Assembly (NCBI RefSeq): GCF_038019025.1
Contig: NZ_CP150496.1
Coordinates: 1,690,001-1,754,000, forward strand
Length of the DNA: 64,000 bases
Origin: Polaribacter marinaquae
Lineage (GTDB): Bacteria > Bacteroidota > Bacteroidia > Flavobacteriales > Flavobacteriaceae
Direction of reading: 5' to 3'
Part shown: one piece after another, positions 1-8,343 of the stretch
How positions within the stretch are numbered: position 1 is the stretch's first letter
Layout of the letters: every line of letters begins with the position of its first letter
Translations under genes and position numbers: made by a program
The notes under the pieces: model-generated
Seen by the model: only the letters and a program-made list of their open reading frames with translations
What the model was told of the DNA's origin: nothing
The model's database searches: none

Positions 1-1331
1 ATTGCGTGGTAATGCCCAGTTTCTTCATCTAATTCTAATAATGGAAAATCGATTACCCAAAGTGGCGCAAATACTTTAGGATCTCTTAGGCCTAAACGTT
101 CCGCTAACTCCATTCTTAAAGCAGACATTTGTGCTCTTACTTTGTTTGTTTCTCCAGACAATACACATACTAAATCACCTGATTTTGCACCTGTAATTTC
201 TGCCCATTTTGCTAAATCTTCTTGATCATAAAATTTATCTACAGAAGATTTAAATGTTCCGTCTTCGTTTACACGTGCGTAAATCATACCTAAAGCACCA
301 ACTTGCGGACGCTTTACCCACTTTATAATATTATCTATTTCTTTTCTTGTATATGCGTTTCCGCCAGGAACTGCAATACCAATTACCAATTCTGCAGAAT
401 TAAAAACACCAAAATCTTTGTGTTGTGTAACAGCATTTAACTCGCCAAACTCCATACCAAAACGAATATCTGGTTTGTCGTTTCCATACAAACGCATTGC
501 ATCATCATACAACATTCTTGGAAATTTATCTACCTCTACATTATTTACTTCTTTTAGTAAATGACGTGTTAATCCTTCAAAAATATTTAAAATATCTTCT
601 TGTTCTACAAACGCCATTTCACAGTCAATTTGTGTAAATTCTGGTTGTCTGTCTGCACGTAAATCTTCGTCTCTAAAACATTTTACAATCTGAAAATATT
701 TATCCATTCCACCAACCATCAACAATTGTTTAAATGTCTGCGGAGATTGAGGTAATGCATAAAATTGTCCTTGATTCATTCTAGAAGGTACAACAAAATC
801 TCTTGCGCCTTCTGGCGTAGACTTTATTAAATATGGCGTTTCGACTTCTATAAATTCTTGATCAGACAAGTATTTACGAACTTCCATTGCTACTTTATGA
901 CGAAAAATTAAACTGTCTTTAACAGGGTTTCTTCGAATATCTAAGTATCTATATTTCATTCGGATGTCTTCTCCTCCATCCGTTTTATCTTCAATTGTAA
1001 ATGGTGGTAATTTTGCTTCGTTTAAAATTTCTAATTTAGAAACTAAAACTTCTACCTCACCAGTTGGTATGTTTATATTTTTAGATTCACGTTCTATTAC
1101 CGTTCCTGTAACTTGTATTACAAATTCTCTACCTAAAGATTTTGCCTTATCCATCATTTCTTTTGGCGTACGCTCTTCATCAAAAATAAGCTGAGTAATT
1201 CCGTATCTATCACGTAAATCTACCCAAACCATAAAACCTTTATCACGTGATTTTTGAACCCAACCCGCTAAGGTTACCTCTGTATTTATATGCGATGCTC
1301 TTAACTCGCCACAAGAATTACTTCTATACAT
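1..1331 (-). CDS. aspS: Aspartate--tRNA ligase, 3' end cut by window edge
   Basis: Class II aminoacyl-tRNA synthetase that charges tRNA-Asp in the cytoplasm. Reading the minus strand from the ATG at 1329-1331 gives an open frame of about 443 residues that runs off the left edge; bacterial AspRS is about 580 residues, so roughly the last quarter is missing. Visible are the N-terminal OB-fold anticodon-binding domain ([20 protein letters not shown]), the class II core ([16 protein letters not shown]) and motif 2 with [16 protein letters not shown] near residue 220. The start is the only Met before the conserved OB-fold. A -7 box lies just upstream at 1353-1360. Identity is secure; tRNA specificity (discriminating versus non-discriminating) cannot be judged here. 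Confidence 0.96.
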   Translation of the reverse strand, partial: MYRSNSCGELRASHINTEVTLAGWVQKSRDKGFMVWVDLRDRYGITQLIFDEERTPKEMMDKAKSLGREFVIQVTGTVIERESKNINIPTGEVEVLVSKLEILNEAKLPPFTIEDKTDGGEDIRMKYRYLDIRRNPVKDSLIFRHKVAMEVRKYLSDQEFIEVETPYLIKSTPEGARDFVVPSRMNQGQFYALPQSPQTFKQLLMVGGMDKYFQIVKCFRDEDLRADRQPEFTQIDCEMAFVEQEDILNIFEGLTRHLLKEVNNVEVDKFPRMLYDDAMRLYGNDKPDIRFGMEFGELNAVTQHKDFGVFNSAELVIGIAVPGGNAYTRKEIDNIIKWVKRPQVGALGMIYARVNEDGTFKSSVDKFYDQEDLAKWAEITGAKSGDLVCVLSGETNKVRAQMSALRMELAERLGLRDPKVFAPLWVIDFPLLELDEETGHYHA

Positions 1332-1352
1332 TATTTCTAAAAATTTAAGATG

Positions 1353-1360
1353 CAAAATTA
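1353..1360 (-). promoter_or_regulatory. Likely -7 box of the aspS promoter
   Basis: Minus strand reads TAATTTTG, a match to the Bacteroidota -7 consensus TAnnTTTG, about 22 bases before the aspS ATG. No clear -33 TTTG is seen at the usual 19-base spacing. Confidence 0.45.
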
Positions 1361-1383
1361 AACAATTTCCTATTAATATTAGT

Positions 1384-1479
1384 TTTTTGGGCGTTCATTT
1401 CTTATCAGAAATGGCCCGCTTTTCGCACTCGCTTTTTTCGCACCTCAAAAGAGCTCAAACAAATGCTACAATCGGTAAC
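1384..1479 (-). repeat. Flavo-1-like intergenic element, copy 1
   Basis: On the minus strand this stretch contains TTGTTTGAGCTCTTTTGAGG, then AAAAAAGCGAGT and a GAAAAGCGGG end, the same blocks as the elements at 12358-12446 and 44063-44141. Its tail AACGCCCAAAAA is also found at the end of the element at 18305-18430. It sits in the divergent gap between aspS and the cupin gene. It resembles the Flavo-1 RNA motif as I remember it; that name is from memory and needs a covariance-model search. Confidence 0.6.
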
Positions 1480-1501
1480 GCAAAATCCGTCTTATTCTTT
1501 G

Positions 1502-1509
1502 TAAATTTG
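1502..1509 (+). promoter_or_regulatory. -7 box of the cupin gene promoter
   Basis: TAAATTTG matches TAnnTTTG and ends only 4 bases before the ATG at 1514. Transcription would begin at or next to the start codon, so the message is probably leaderless. Confidence 0.5.
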
Positions 1510-1513
1510 CTTT

Positions 1514-1873
1514 ATGAGCGTAATAAATATTCAAGAAAAATTTAACTTGTTTCAAGACTTATGGTCTCCAAAAAAAGTTGGTCAATTAAACGGACAACAA
1601 GTATTATTGGCAAAATTAAAAGGCGAATTTGTTTTTCATAAACACGACAATGAAGACGAACTTTTTCTAGTTATAAAAGGAACTCTAGACATCGAATTAC
1701 GTGATAAAACAGTAACTTTAAACCAAGGAGAATTTTATATTGTACCTAAAGGTGTAGAACACAAACCTATTGCAAAAGAAGAAGTACATGTTGTTTTATT
1801 TGAACCTTTAAATATAAAACACACCGGAGATGTTATTGCAGATATTACTGTAGAAACGTATGAGTCTATTTAA
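1514..1873 (+). CDS. Single-domain cupin protein
   Basis: Small (119 aa) cytoplasmic protein of the cupin_2 type, a single beta-barrel that usually binds one metal ion. The first cupin motif carries His42, His44 and Glu49, and the second (EFYIVPKGVEHKP) carries His83, which together form the usual four-ligand metal site. No signal peptide or fused domain is present. Single-domain cupins of this size have many roles (isomerase, dioxygenase, sensor), and nothing here fixes the substrate. It lies alone between aspS (divergent) and rsmI, with its promoter almost touching the ATG. Confidence 0.85.
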   Translation: MSVINIQEKFNLFQDLWSPKKVGQLNGQQVLLAKLKGEFVFHKHDNEDELFLVIKGTLDIELRDKTVTLNQGEFYIVPKGVEHKPIAKEEVHVVLFEPLNIKHTGDVIADITVETYESI

Positions 1874-1933
1874 CAATAAACTGTTATTAGTTTTTCTTTT
1901 TGATTACTGATAATTAAGAACCGATTAAAAACA

Positions 1934-2611
1934 ATGAGTAAATTATATTTAGTACCAACACCAATTGGTAATTTAGAAGACATGACTTTTAGAGCTATAA
2001 AAGTTTTAAAAAAAGTAGATTTTATTTTAGCAGAAGATACACGTACAAGTGGTAAATTATTAAAACATTTTGAAATTGCGACGCAAATGCACAGTCATCA
2101 TATGCACAATGAACATAAGTCTGTAAAAGGAATTGTACAAAGAATTCAAAAAGGAGAAACGTGTGCTTTAATTTCTGATGCCGGAACACCTGCAATTTCA
2201 GATCCTGGTTTTTTACTAACAAGAGCTTGTGTAGAAAATAATATTGATGTTGAGTGTTTACCTGGCGCAACAGCTTTTGTACCAGCACTAGTAAACTCTG
2301 GATTGCCAAATGACAAATTTGTTTTCGAAGGATTTTTACCCGTAAAAAAGGGAAGACAAACTCGTTTTCTTTTTTTAGCCGAAGAAAAAAGAACCATGAT
2401 TTTTTACGAATCGCCACACAAACTAGTAAAAACTTTAGGCCATTTTATAGAATATTTTGGAGCAGAAAGACAAGTTTCTGTTTCAAGAGAACTCACAAAA
2501 ATGTTTGAAGAAACTGTAAGAGGAACCGCAACTGAGGTTTTGGCTCATTTTACAAAAAAACCTCCAAAAGGAGAAATTGTAGTAATTGTTGAAGGAAAAT
2601 CATCTAAATAA
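1934..2611 (+). CDS. rsmI: 16S rRNA (cytidine-1402-2'-O)-methyltransferase
   Basis: SAM-dependent methyltransferase of the tetrapyrrole methylase fold that modifies the ribose of C1402 in the decoding centre of 16S rRNA. The 225 residues show the N-terminal LVPTPIGNLEDMTFRA, then AEDTRTSG, then LISDAGTPAISDPG, all diagnostic of RsmI. Length is slightly below the 270-290 aa of enterobacterial forms, with a shorter C-terminus, as is common in Bacteroidota. It is followed by a strong rho-independent terminator, so it forms its own unit. Confidence 0.95.
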   Translation: MSKLYLVPTPIGNLEDMTFRAIKVLKKVDFILAEDTRTSGKLLKHFEIATQMHSHHMHNEHKSVKGIVQRIQKGETCALISDAGTPAISDPGFLLTRACVENNIDVECLPGATAFVPALVNSGLPNDKFVFEGFLPVKKGRQTRFLFLAEEKRTMIFYESPHKLVKTLGHFIEYFGAERQVSVSRELTKMFEETVRGTATEVLAHFTKKPPKGEIVVIVEGKSSK

Positions 2612-2615
2612 AACT

Positions 2616-2656
2616 AAAAACCTCAATAAATAGAAAAATTATTTATTGAGGTTTTT
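2616..2656 (+). terminator. Rho-independent terminator after rsmI, possibly bidirectional
   Basis: Perfect 16-base inverted repeat (left arm 2616-2631, right arm 2641-2656) with a 9-base loop. The left arm begins with A5 and the right arm ends with T5, so it can also serve the convergent gene that ends at 2678. Confidence 0.9.
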
Positions 2657-2677
2657 AATTATCGCTTAATAAGATTC

Positions 2678-3163
2678 TTAATTCTTCGTTGTAATTAATA
2701 TAACACCATTTGGCGCATTATATTTTTTCAAAGCTTTTTCACCTTTTAAAACCTCCATTTTTTCAATATATCTTGGCGCTAAAGAGTCTAAAACTTTTCT
2801 ACTTGAAACCACACCATCTATAATTACTAGCGGCTCCTTTTTAGAGTCTTTGGTTAATAATTTCTCTTTTTTTTCTTTATCAGACCAATCTATAGGTTTA
2901 TAATGCTTTGTATTAATTATAATGACTCCATTTGGCGCATTATATTCAACTAACGCCTTTTCTCCTTTTAAAATATGCATCGATTCTATTTGAGATTGAT
3001 CTATTAACTCAACAGGAAACTCAAACTTTTTTCCGTCTACTATAATTAGTGGCTTTTTATCATCTTTTACTTTTACATATAGGTTTTTCTTATTTGTATT
3101 TTGAGCTAAAACAGTAAAATTACACGCCATTAATAGCACTAATAAGATGGTTATTTTTTTCAT
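2678..3163 (-). CDS. Periplasmic protein with two TonB-receptor plug-like repeats
   Basis: 161 aa with a cleavable signal peptide (residues 1-20, ending VLAQ). The mature part is two copies of one module, about residues 37-86 and 109-160. Each has PLIIVDG or PLVIIDG, then an ILKGEKAL or VLKGEKAL block, then YNAPNGVI and a final I(N/T)TK. This VDG...LKG..A..YG...NGVI pattern is the core of the plug domain of SusC/TonB-type receptors, and is also seen at the C-terminus of some BlaR1/M56 proteins. There is no barrel, so this is a free-standing plug-like protein, not a receptor. It is third in an operon after an ECF sigma factor and a membrane protein. Function unknown; a ligand or partner-binding role in the sigma pathway is inference. 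Confidence 0.75.
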   Translation of the reverse strand: MKKITILLVLLMACNFTVLAQNTNKKNLYVKVKDDKKPLIIVDGKKFEFPVELIDQSQIESMHILKGEKALVEYNAPNGVIIINTKHYKPIDWSDKEKKEKLLTKDSKKEPLVIIDGVVSSRKVLDSLAPRYIEKMEVLKGEKALKKYNAPNGVILITTKN

Positions 3164-3188
3164 GATATTTATTATTTTAATTTAGTTT

Positions 3189-3599
3189 TTATTCTTGTTT
3201 AGTATACACAATTATCAATTCGTCTTCAAAAATGATGGTTTCATTATCAGTAAACATACTTCTTGCTTCATTAAGTAAAAGTTCTTTTTCTTCAATGCTC
3301 TGCTTATTATTAGAAAAACTATAAAATGCTAACGTAATTAAAACCGCTACAGAAGCTACAGCTCCAAAAAATTTATATCTAAAACTGTATTTGTTTGCTA
3401 TTTTAGGTTCAAAAGAATTCCATAGTTTGTCATTAAAATTATTTGGAGCAACTTTTTTGTTAGTTTTTACAAAATTTGCCCAATTTCCTAATCCTTCTTC
3501 GGTATTCTTTACACTATCAAACAAATAAGCTTCTTCTTCTAAAGTAGTATTACCTAACTTATATTTTTCTACTAAGTTTTTAATATTTTCCTCTTTCAT
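3189..3599 (-). CDS. Single-pass membrane protein, probable anti-sigma factor
   Basis: 136 aa. The N-terminal half is soluble and charged (residues 1-75), then there is one hydrophobic segment (about 78-96, FFGAVASVAVLITLAFYSF) and a short acidic tail outside. There is no signal peptide. The gene overlaps the end of the ECF sigma gene by 20 bases, which points to translational coupling. Position, topology and coupling fit an anti-sigma factor holding the sigma factor at the inner membrane, but no zinc-binding HxxxCxxC motif (ZAS) or FecR-like domain is visible, so the role is inferred from context. Confidence 0.65.
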   Translation of the reverse strand: MKEENIKNLVEKYKLGNTTLEEEAYLFDSVKNTEEGLGNWANFVKTNKKVAPNNFNDKLWNSFEPKIANKYSFRYKFFGAVASVAVLITLAFYSFSNNKQSIEEKELLLNEARSMFTDNETIIFEDELIIVYTKQE

Positions 3600-4095
3600 A
3601 ACTGTATGTTTTTTCTAAGGTTATACTAATTTGTTTTCTAGCTCTAGAGAGTAAAACTCTTACATGCGAGGTTTTAATTTGTAATGCAGCAGCTATTTCT
3701 TCAAAATCGAAACCATCTAAATCTCTCATTATAAATACTTCTTTCTGTTGCTCTGGTATCGTTTTTAAAATTGTACTTATGTGGCTATTCAACTCTTCCC
3801 ATTCTAAATTTAGATGCTCATTTGTAGATTTTACTAATTTTAAAACATCCGAAGAATCTTCTAGTAAAACTTTCTTTTTTCTTAATAAATCTAAACAATA
3901 ATTACGAGCAGTTAAGACTACAAAACCCTTAATATTAGGATGTTTACTTAACTGTTTGCGCTTGTGCCATAATTTTATCATTATTTCTTGTATTGCATCT
4001 TCTGCTTTAGAAGTACTGCCCAACATTCTACTTACCATAGGAAATAGCAATTCTGATAATGAAAAAACGCTATGTTTAAAGTCTTGTTTGGTCAT
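3580..4095 (-). CDS. RNA polymerase ECF-type sigma factor
   Basis: 171 aa sigma-70 family protein. Region 2 contains AEDAIQEIMIKLWHKRKQL, and the NIKGFVVLTARNYCLDLLRK stretch follows. Region 4 contains PEQQKEVFIMRDLDGFDFEE with the helix-turn-helix IKTSHVRVLLSRARKQI. It heads an operon with a downstream membrane protein (overlap 20 bases) and a plug-repeat protein. This arrangement, sigma then regulator then envelope effector, is typical of extracytoplasmic-function systems. The signal and regulon are not visible; the absence of a neighbouring FecR and full TonB receptor argues against a classical Fec-type transport regulator. Confidence 0.93.
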   Translation of the reverse strand: MTKQDFKHSVFSLSELLFPMVSRMLGSTSKAEDAIQEIMIKLWHKRKQLSKHPNIKGFVVLTARNYCLDLLRKKKVLLEDSSDVLKLVKSTNEHLNLEWEELNSHISTILKTIPEQQKEVFIMRDLDGFDFEEIAAALQIKTSHVRVLLSRARKQISITLEKTYSYERGKY

Positions 4096-4225
4096 TCTAT
4101 ATATATAACGTTAAAGTAGATATATTTATAACAGCGATTTGGTTTTTATTTGAAAATTCTTAAAAATTTGATTTTACTTATAGTATTTTTGACTTGATAA
4201 TCTTATTTCATTCAAAAACAAAAAA

Positions 4226-4567
4226 ATGATCATTCAAGAATTTAAGACAAAGTTAAAATCGAATCCTAGCGCTATATTATTTGCTGACACAATGCAAGTA
4301 ATAGAAGACAACTATAATTTTACACCAACTGCTTTTAAAAACGGAACTATCGAAAATAAAGCAGGTGAAAATGCTGGTTCTTGTAAATTATTTGCTTTTG
4401 CAAAACTTCAAAAATTGACAAAAGAAGAAACTTTATTTTGTTTTGGTGAACATTATAAAAATGTTTTAGAGGATGCAAACGGTACTTCTCACCAAAACAT
4501 TAGAAACTTTATGAACACAGGTTTTGATGGTTTAACTTTCGAAAGTGAGGCATTAACTTTAAAGTAA
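4226..4567 (+). CDS. HopJ type III effector-family protein
   Basis: 113 aa soluble protein that matches the HopJ family (the family name comes from a Pseudomonas effector). Conserved stretches include FADTMQVIEDNYNFTPTAF, NKAGENAGSCKLFAFA and GTSHQNIRNFMNTGFDGL. Homologues of this length are widespread in free-living Bacteroidota and Proteobacteria without any type III system, so an effector role should not be assumed; it is probably a cytoplasmic housekeeping or stress protein of unknown activity. It stands alone, divergent from the ECF operon. Confidence 0.85.
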   Translation: MIIQEFKTKLKSNPSAILFADTMQVIEDNYNFTPTAFKNGTIENKAGENAGSCKLFAFAKLQKLTKEETLFCFGEHYKNVLEDANGTSHQNIRNFMNTGFDGLTFESEALTLK

Positions 4568-4641
4568 ATAAGTTCATAAAATTAGTAATTGCATTAAACT
4601 TAGGTTTTATTCTGTTTTATTTTTGATGAAAATCTAATTTT

Positions 4642-6003
4642 ATGGAATCTAAACATTACGACGTTTTTGTAATAGGAAGCGGAATTGCAGGACAAACAGC
4701 TGCTAAAATTTGTGCCAAAAACGGACTAAAAGTTGCTATTGCAGACAAACAAGCCTTTGGCGGCACTTGCGCTATTAGAGGTTGCGATCCTAAAAAGGTA
4801 ATGCTTCAGTTTGCTGATATTTTAAAAAAAACAGCAGACTTAAAAGGTTTAGGTATTAAAAAAGTTCCAGAGATTAGTTGGAAAGACATCTTAAAGTTTA
4901 AAGATTCTTTTGTAAAAAAAGTTCCTAAAGAAACCGAAGAAAATTTAACGGAATTAGACATCGATTTATACCATCAAACTCCAAAATTTAAAAGTAAAAA
5001 TGAAATTTTGGTTGAAGGAAAATTAATTTCCGCAGATAAGTTTGTTATCTCAACTGGCTTAACACCAAGAAAACTAAACTTTGAAGGTGCTAATTTCTTA
5101 AAAACATCTAATGATTTTTTCAATCTAAAAAAGTTACCAAAATCTGCAACTTTTATCGGCGCCGGTTATGTTGGTATGGAGTTTTCTTATCTTTTGGCTA
5201 CACTTGGTTGCAAAGTTACAATTATCGATAGAGGTGAAATGGCATTGTCTCAATTCGAACCTTTTTTGGTTAAAAAACTTATAGATAAAATGCAAAAAAG
5301 TGGTATTAATTTCATTTTTGAGGCAGAAATTGATTCCGTAGAAAAACTTCGAAAAAACTATAGAGTTCATTTTAAACATAATAATAAGATAAAAAAGGTA
5401 AAATCTACTGTAGTTTTTAATACTTCTGGTCGTGTGCCAGCAACAAATTTATTAGATTTAGAAAACGCAAATATTAAAAACGACAATACTGGTGTTTTAG
5501 TAAATAATTATCTTAAAAGTAATACTAATAAAAACGTGTATGCTTGTGGCGATGTTTCTAGCAAATCTTTGCCATTAACACCGCTTTCTGGTTTACAAGG
5601 TTATATTGTTGGTAACAATATTTTAAAAAATAATTCGAAAAAATTTAGCAATCCACTGGTACCTTCTGTCGTATTTACAAATCCTAATTTGGCAACAGTT
5701 GGCTTAACAGAAGAAAAAGCTAAAGAGCAATATAATGCTATCAAAGTTTTTAAAGGTGATGCATCTCACTTTTACAATGCAAAAAAAGAAAATGCAGATT
5801 TGTATGCTTATAAAATAATTGTAAATGATAAAACAAAAGTTATTGTTGGTGCTCATTTATTATCCGCAGAGGCAAATGAATGCATTAATATTTTTTCGAT
5901 GGCAATTCATCAAAAAATGACGACTAAAGAATTTAAAAAGCTTATTTTCACATATCCTTCTTTTGCTAGCGATTTAAAGTCGATGCTAAAAGATTCAGAT
6001 TAA
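4642..6003 (+). CDS. Flavoprotein disulfide reductase-family oxidoreductase (class I)
   Basis: 453 aa cytoplasmic FAD/NAD(P)H enzyme of the glutathione reductase/lipoamide dehydrogenase/mercuric reductase family. The FAD dinucleotide fold is GSGIAG (12-17), the redox-active pair is Cys43 and Cys48 in GGTCAIRGCDPKK, and the second dinucleotide fold is FIGAGYVGMEFS (about 167). GDVS near 305 is the second FAD contact. The C-terminal dimer-interface block, where active family members have HPT with the catalytic His, reads FTYPSFASDL, so the His is replaced by Tyr. The natural substrate is therefore uncertain and may not be a glutathione or lipoamide disulfide. It is followed after 5 bases by a uracil-DNA glycosylase gene. 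Confidence 0.85.
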   Translation: MESKHYDVFVIGSGIAGQTAAKICAKNGLKVAIADKQAFGGTCAIRGCDPKKVMLQFADILKKTADLKGLGIKKVPEISWKDILKFKDSFVKKVPKETEENLTELDIDLYHQTPKFKSKNEILVEGKLISADKFVISTGLTPRKLNFEGANFLKTSNDFFNLKKLPKSATFIGAGYVGMEFSYLLATLGCKVTIIDRGEMALSQFEPFLVKKLIDKMQKSGINFIFEAEIDSVEKLRKNYRVHFKHNNKIKKVKSTVVFNTSGRVPATNLLDLENANIKNDNTGVLVNNYLKSNTNKNVYACGDVSSKSLPLTPLSGLQGYIVGNNILKNNSKKFSNPLVPSVVFTNPNLATVGLTEEKAKEQYNAIKVFKGDASHFYNAKKENADLYAYKIIVNDKTKVIVGAHLLSAEANECINIFSMAIHQKMTTKEFKKLIFTYPSFASDLKSMLKDSD

Positions 6004-6008
6004 TATAC

Positions 6009-6581
6009 GTGAAACAACTTTTATCAGAAATAAAAAATTGCAGAATTTGCGAACCTCATCTAGATTTAGGAGCAAATCCTGTTGTTACTGCTCATAAAAA
6101 TTCGAAAATTGTAATTATTGGGCAAGCTCCCGGAACAAAAGTGCACAAATCTGGAATTCCTTGGGATGATGCAAGCGGGAAACAATTACGTAAGTGGTTA
6201 AATGTTACTGATAAAGATTTTTATGATGTTGAAAAATTTGCCATAATTCCGATGGGTTTTTGTTACCCAGGAAAAGGAAAATCTGGCGACAAACCTCCAA
6301 GAAAAGAATGCGCTCCGCAATGGCATCAACAATTATTCGATTTTATGCCAAATTTAGAATTGGTTATTTTAATAGGCATGTATGCGCAGAATTATTACTT
6401 AAAAGAAAAAGCAAAAAGAACACTTACAGAAACGGTAGATAATTATCCAGAGTATTTACCAAGCTATTTTGTGCTTCCGCATCCTTCGCCAAGAAATCGA
6501 TTTTGGTTAACAAAAAATCCTTGGTTTGAAAAAAATGTAATCCCTACCTTACAAAAAACAGTTTCTAAAATTATCAAATAA
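6009..6581 (+). CDS. Uracil-DNA glycosylase superfamily protein
   Basis: 190 aa, GTG start 5 bases after the preceding stop codon, so probably co-transcribed with the flavoprotein. The fold motifs of the UDG superfamily are present: GQAPG at 38-42 (motif 1) and HPSPRN at 158-163 (motif 2). Cys11, Cys14, Cys85 and Cys101 could form an iron-sulfur site as in family 4 enzymes. The usual role is removal of uracil from DNA, but several members of this branch have other base preferences or none tested. The GTG was chosen because no ATG precedes the conserved KQLLSEIKNCRIC stretch. Confidence 0.85.
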   Translation: MKQLLSEIKNCRICEPHLDLGANPVVTAHKNSKIVIIGQAPGTKVHKSGIPWDDASGKQLRKWLNVTDKDFYDVEKFAIIPMGFCYPGKGKSGDKPPRKECAPQWHQQLFDFMPNLELVILIGMYAQNYYLKEKAKRTLTETVDNYPEYLPSYFVLPHPSPRNRFWLTKNPWFEKNVIPTLQKTVSKIIK

Positions 6582-6615
6582 AAAAACTACATTTATAACT
6601 TCTAAATTTAGAGTT

Positions 6616-8343
6616 ATGCTTAAAAAAATAGTTGCCTTTTTACTAGTATCAATACTTATAATCAATTGTAAAAAAGAAGGTGAAGTTGTTATACTTTCTA
6701 CTGATAATTATTCTGATGTAATTAATAAAGAATTTACAGGAGATTTAGCTTACGAAACAACTGCTTTTGTAGAAAAATATTGGCGTGTAGTTGGTAATAC
6801 CGGCTTTAACGAAAGTGTTTTTAATATTGCTAAAAACTTAGAAAAAGCAGGTTTTATTTTAGAAGAAAAGGCTACCGAAAGTAATTTATTAACCTATAGA
6901 ATAGAAAAAAGACCTTTAAAAAGATCAACTTGGGAATCTGTAAATGCTAACGTAAAAATTAAAGGAGATGCTACTTATTTGTTAGAGCATGCAACTAACA
7001 GAAACATGATTGCATTAAACTCTTATAGCACACCAGAAAAAGGAATTGAAGCTGATGTTGTGTATATTAAAGATGTAAAAAATCTTGCTAAAACAGATGT
7101 AAAAGGTAAAATAGTATTTGCAGAAACGAGTCCGTATAGAATTTTTAAAACAGCAATTATTGATGGCAAAGCAGCCGGAATTTTAACCTATAATAATCCT
7201 GATTATTTACAACCAGAAAAAAACAAAACTTCTATTCAATTCAGATCTATTCCTTTAGATACCGTTCATAAACCTTGGGCAATTGCACTTTCTTTTGAAG
7301 CTAAAGAACGCTTAAAAAAGTCTTTAGAAAAAGGAAAAGTAACTTTAAATGTAAACGTAGAAACTAAAATTTATCCATCCGAAGAATTAACAATTGTAGC
7401 AGATATTAAAGGTACAGAAAGGCCTAAAGAACGTTTGGTATTTAGTGCGCACATACAAGAACCTGGCGCCAATGATAATGCTACCGGGGTTGGTGTTGCT
7501 CTAGAAATGGCAAGTTTAACAGCAAAATTCATAAAAGAAAAAAGCTATAATCCTAAAAGAACCCTAACTTTTTTATGGGGTGATGAAATTGTTTCTACAA
7601 GAAGATATGTTCAAGAAGATTCTATTAGAGCAAAAAATATAAAATGGGGAATTTCTTTAGATATGGTTGGTGAGAATACTGATAAAACTGGCGGAGTTTT
7701 CCTTATCGAAAAAATGCCAGATCCGAGTGCTATCTGGACACGCGGAAATGATAAACACACAGAATGGGGTGGTTCTAAAATGAGTTTAGACCAAATGAAA
7801 CCGCACTATTTAAATGACTTTTTAATAAATAAATTTAAAGCTCAAGGTAAACTTGCTAATTGGCAAGTAAGTACAAATCCTTTTGAAGGTGGTAGTGATC
7901 ACGTTCCTTTTTTAAGGGAAAATATACCGAGTGTTTTATTTTGGCACTTTACAGATCAATTTTACCATACAGATAATGACAGAATTGATAAAGTTTCTAA
8001 AACGACTCTTAAAAATGTAGGAACAACAGCATTAATTGCCGCATATACTTTACTAAATGCTGATGCGAAAACAGCAAAATCAATTATAAATGAAATTGAA
8101 ACCGCTGCAAAAAATAGACTTAATGAAGAACTTAAGCAAAGTAAGATAGCTATAAACAACAATCAATCTCTAGAAACGCAAATAGAAATTATTACTGCTT
8201 GGAATAATTGGTATCAAAAATCAATAGAAACTACAACAGATTTAGTTATCAATAAAAATGATATTACTAAAGAAATCGATCGTTCTAAAAAGTTAATAGA
8301 TTCGATATCTAAAACTATTATATTTAAGCTTACAAAAAATTAA
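6616..8343 (+). CDS. M28-family zinc aminopeptidase, lipoprotein
   Basis: 575 aa. A lipoprotein signal peptide ends at Cys18 (LIINC), so the enzyme is anchored in the periplasm or on the outer membrane. A PA-like insert lies around residues 140-250, followed by the di-zinc peptidase core. The ligand set can be read in order: His in FSAHIQEPGANDNATG with Asp in AND, the catalytic GDE block (LWGDEIV), Asp in LDMVGEN, and His in FYHTDNDR. All five zinc ligands are kept, so it should be active on peptides. A helical C-terminal extension of about 100 residues follows. It ends 4 bases past the end of a convergent regulator gene. Confidence 0.9.
   Translation: MLKKIVAFLLVSILIINCKKEGEVVILSTDNYSDVINKEFTGDLAYETTAFVEKYWRVVGNTGFNESVFNIAKNLEKAGFILEEKATESNLLTYRIEKRPLKRSTWESVNANVKIKGDATYLLEHATNRNMIALNSYSTPEKGIEADVVYIKDVKNLAKTDVKGKIVFAETSPYRIFKTAIIDGKAAGILTYNNPDYLQPEKNKTSIQFRSIPLDTVHKPWAIALSFEAKERLKKSLEKGKVTLNVNVETKIYPSEELTIVADIKGTERPKERLVFSAHIQEPGANDNATGVGVALEMASLTAKFIKEKSYNPKRTLTFLWGDEIVSTRRYVQEDSIRAKNIKWGISLDMVGENTDKTGGVFLIEKMPDPSAIWTRGNDKHTEWGGSKMSLDQMKPHYLNDFLINKFKAQGKLANWQVSTNPFEGGSDHVPFLRENIPSVLFWHFTDQFYHTDNDRIDKVSKTTLKNVGTTALIAAYTLLNADAKTAKSIINEIETAAKNRLNEELKQSKIAINNNQSLETQIEIITAWNNWYQKSIETTTDLVINKNDITKEIDRSKKLIDSISKTIIFKLTKN

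Noticed and set aside
964..1194. 76-codon open frame on the plus strand
   Set aside because: Lies antisense inside aspS, whose reading frame is unmistakable.
2678..3163. Plug-repeat gene as a broken TonB receptor
   Set aside because: It has its own signal peptide, two complete modules, a clean stop and no barrel remnant downstream, so it looks like an intact small protein.
4226..4567. HopJ match as a sign of a type III secretion system
   Set aside because: No secretion genes are nearby, and the family is widespread in free-living bacteria; the name is historical.
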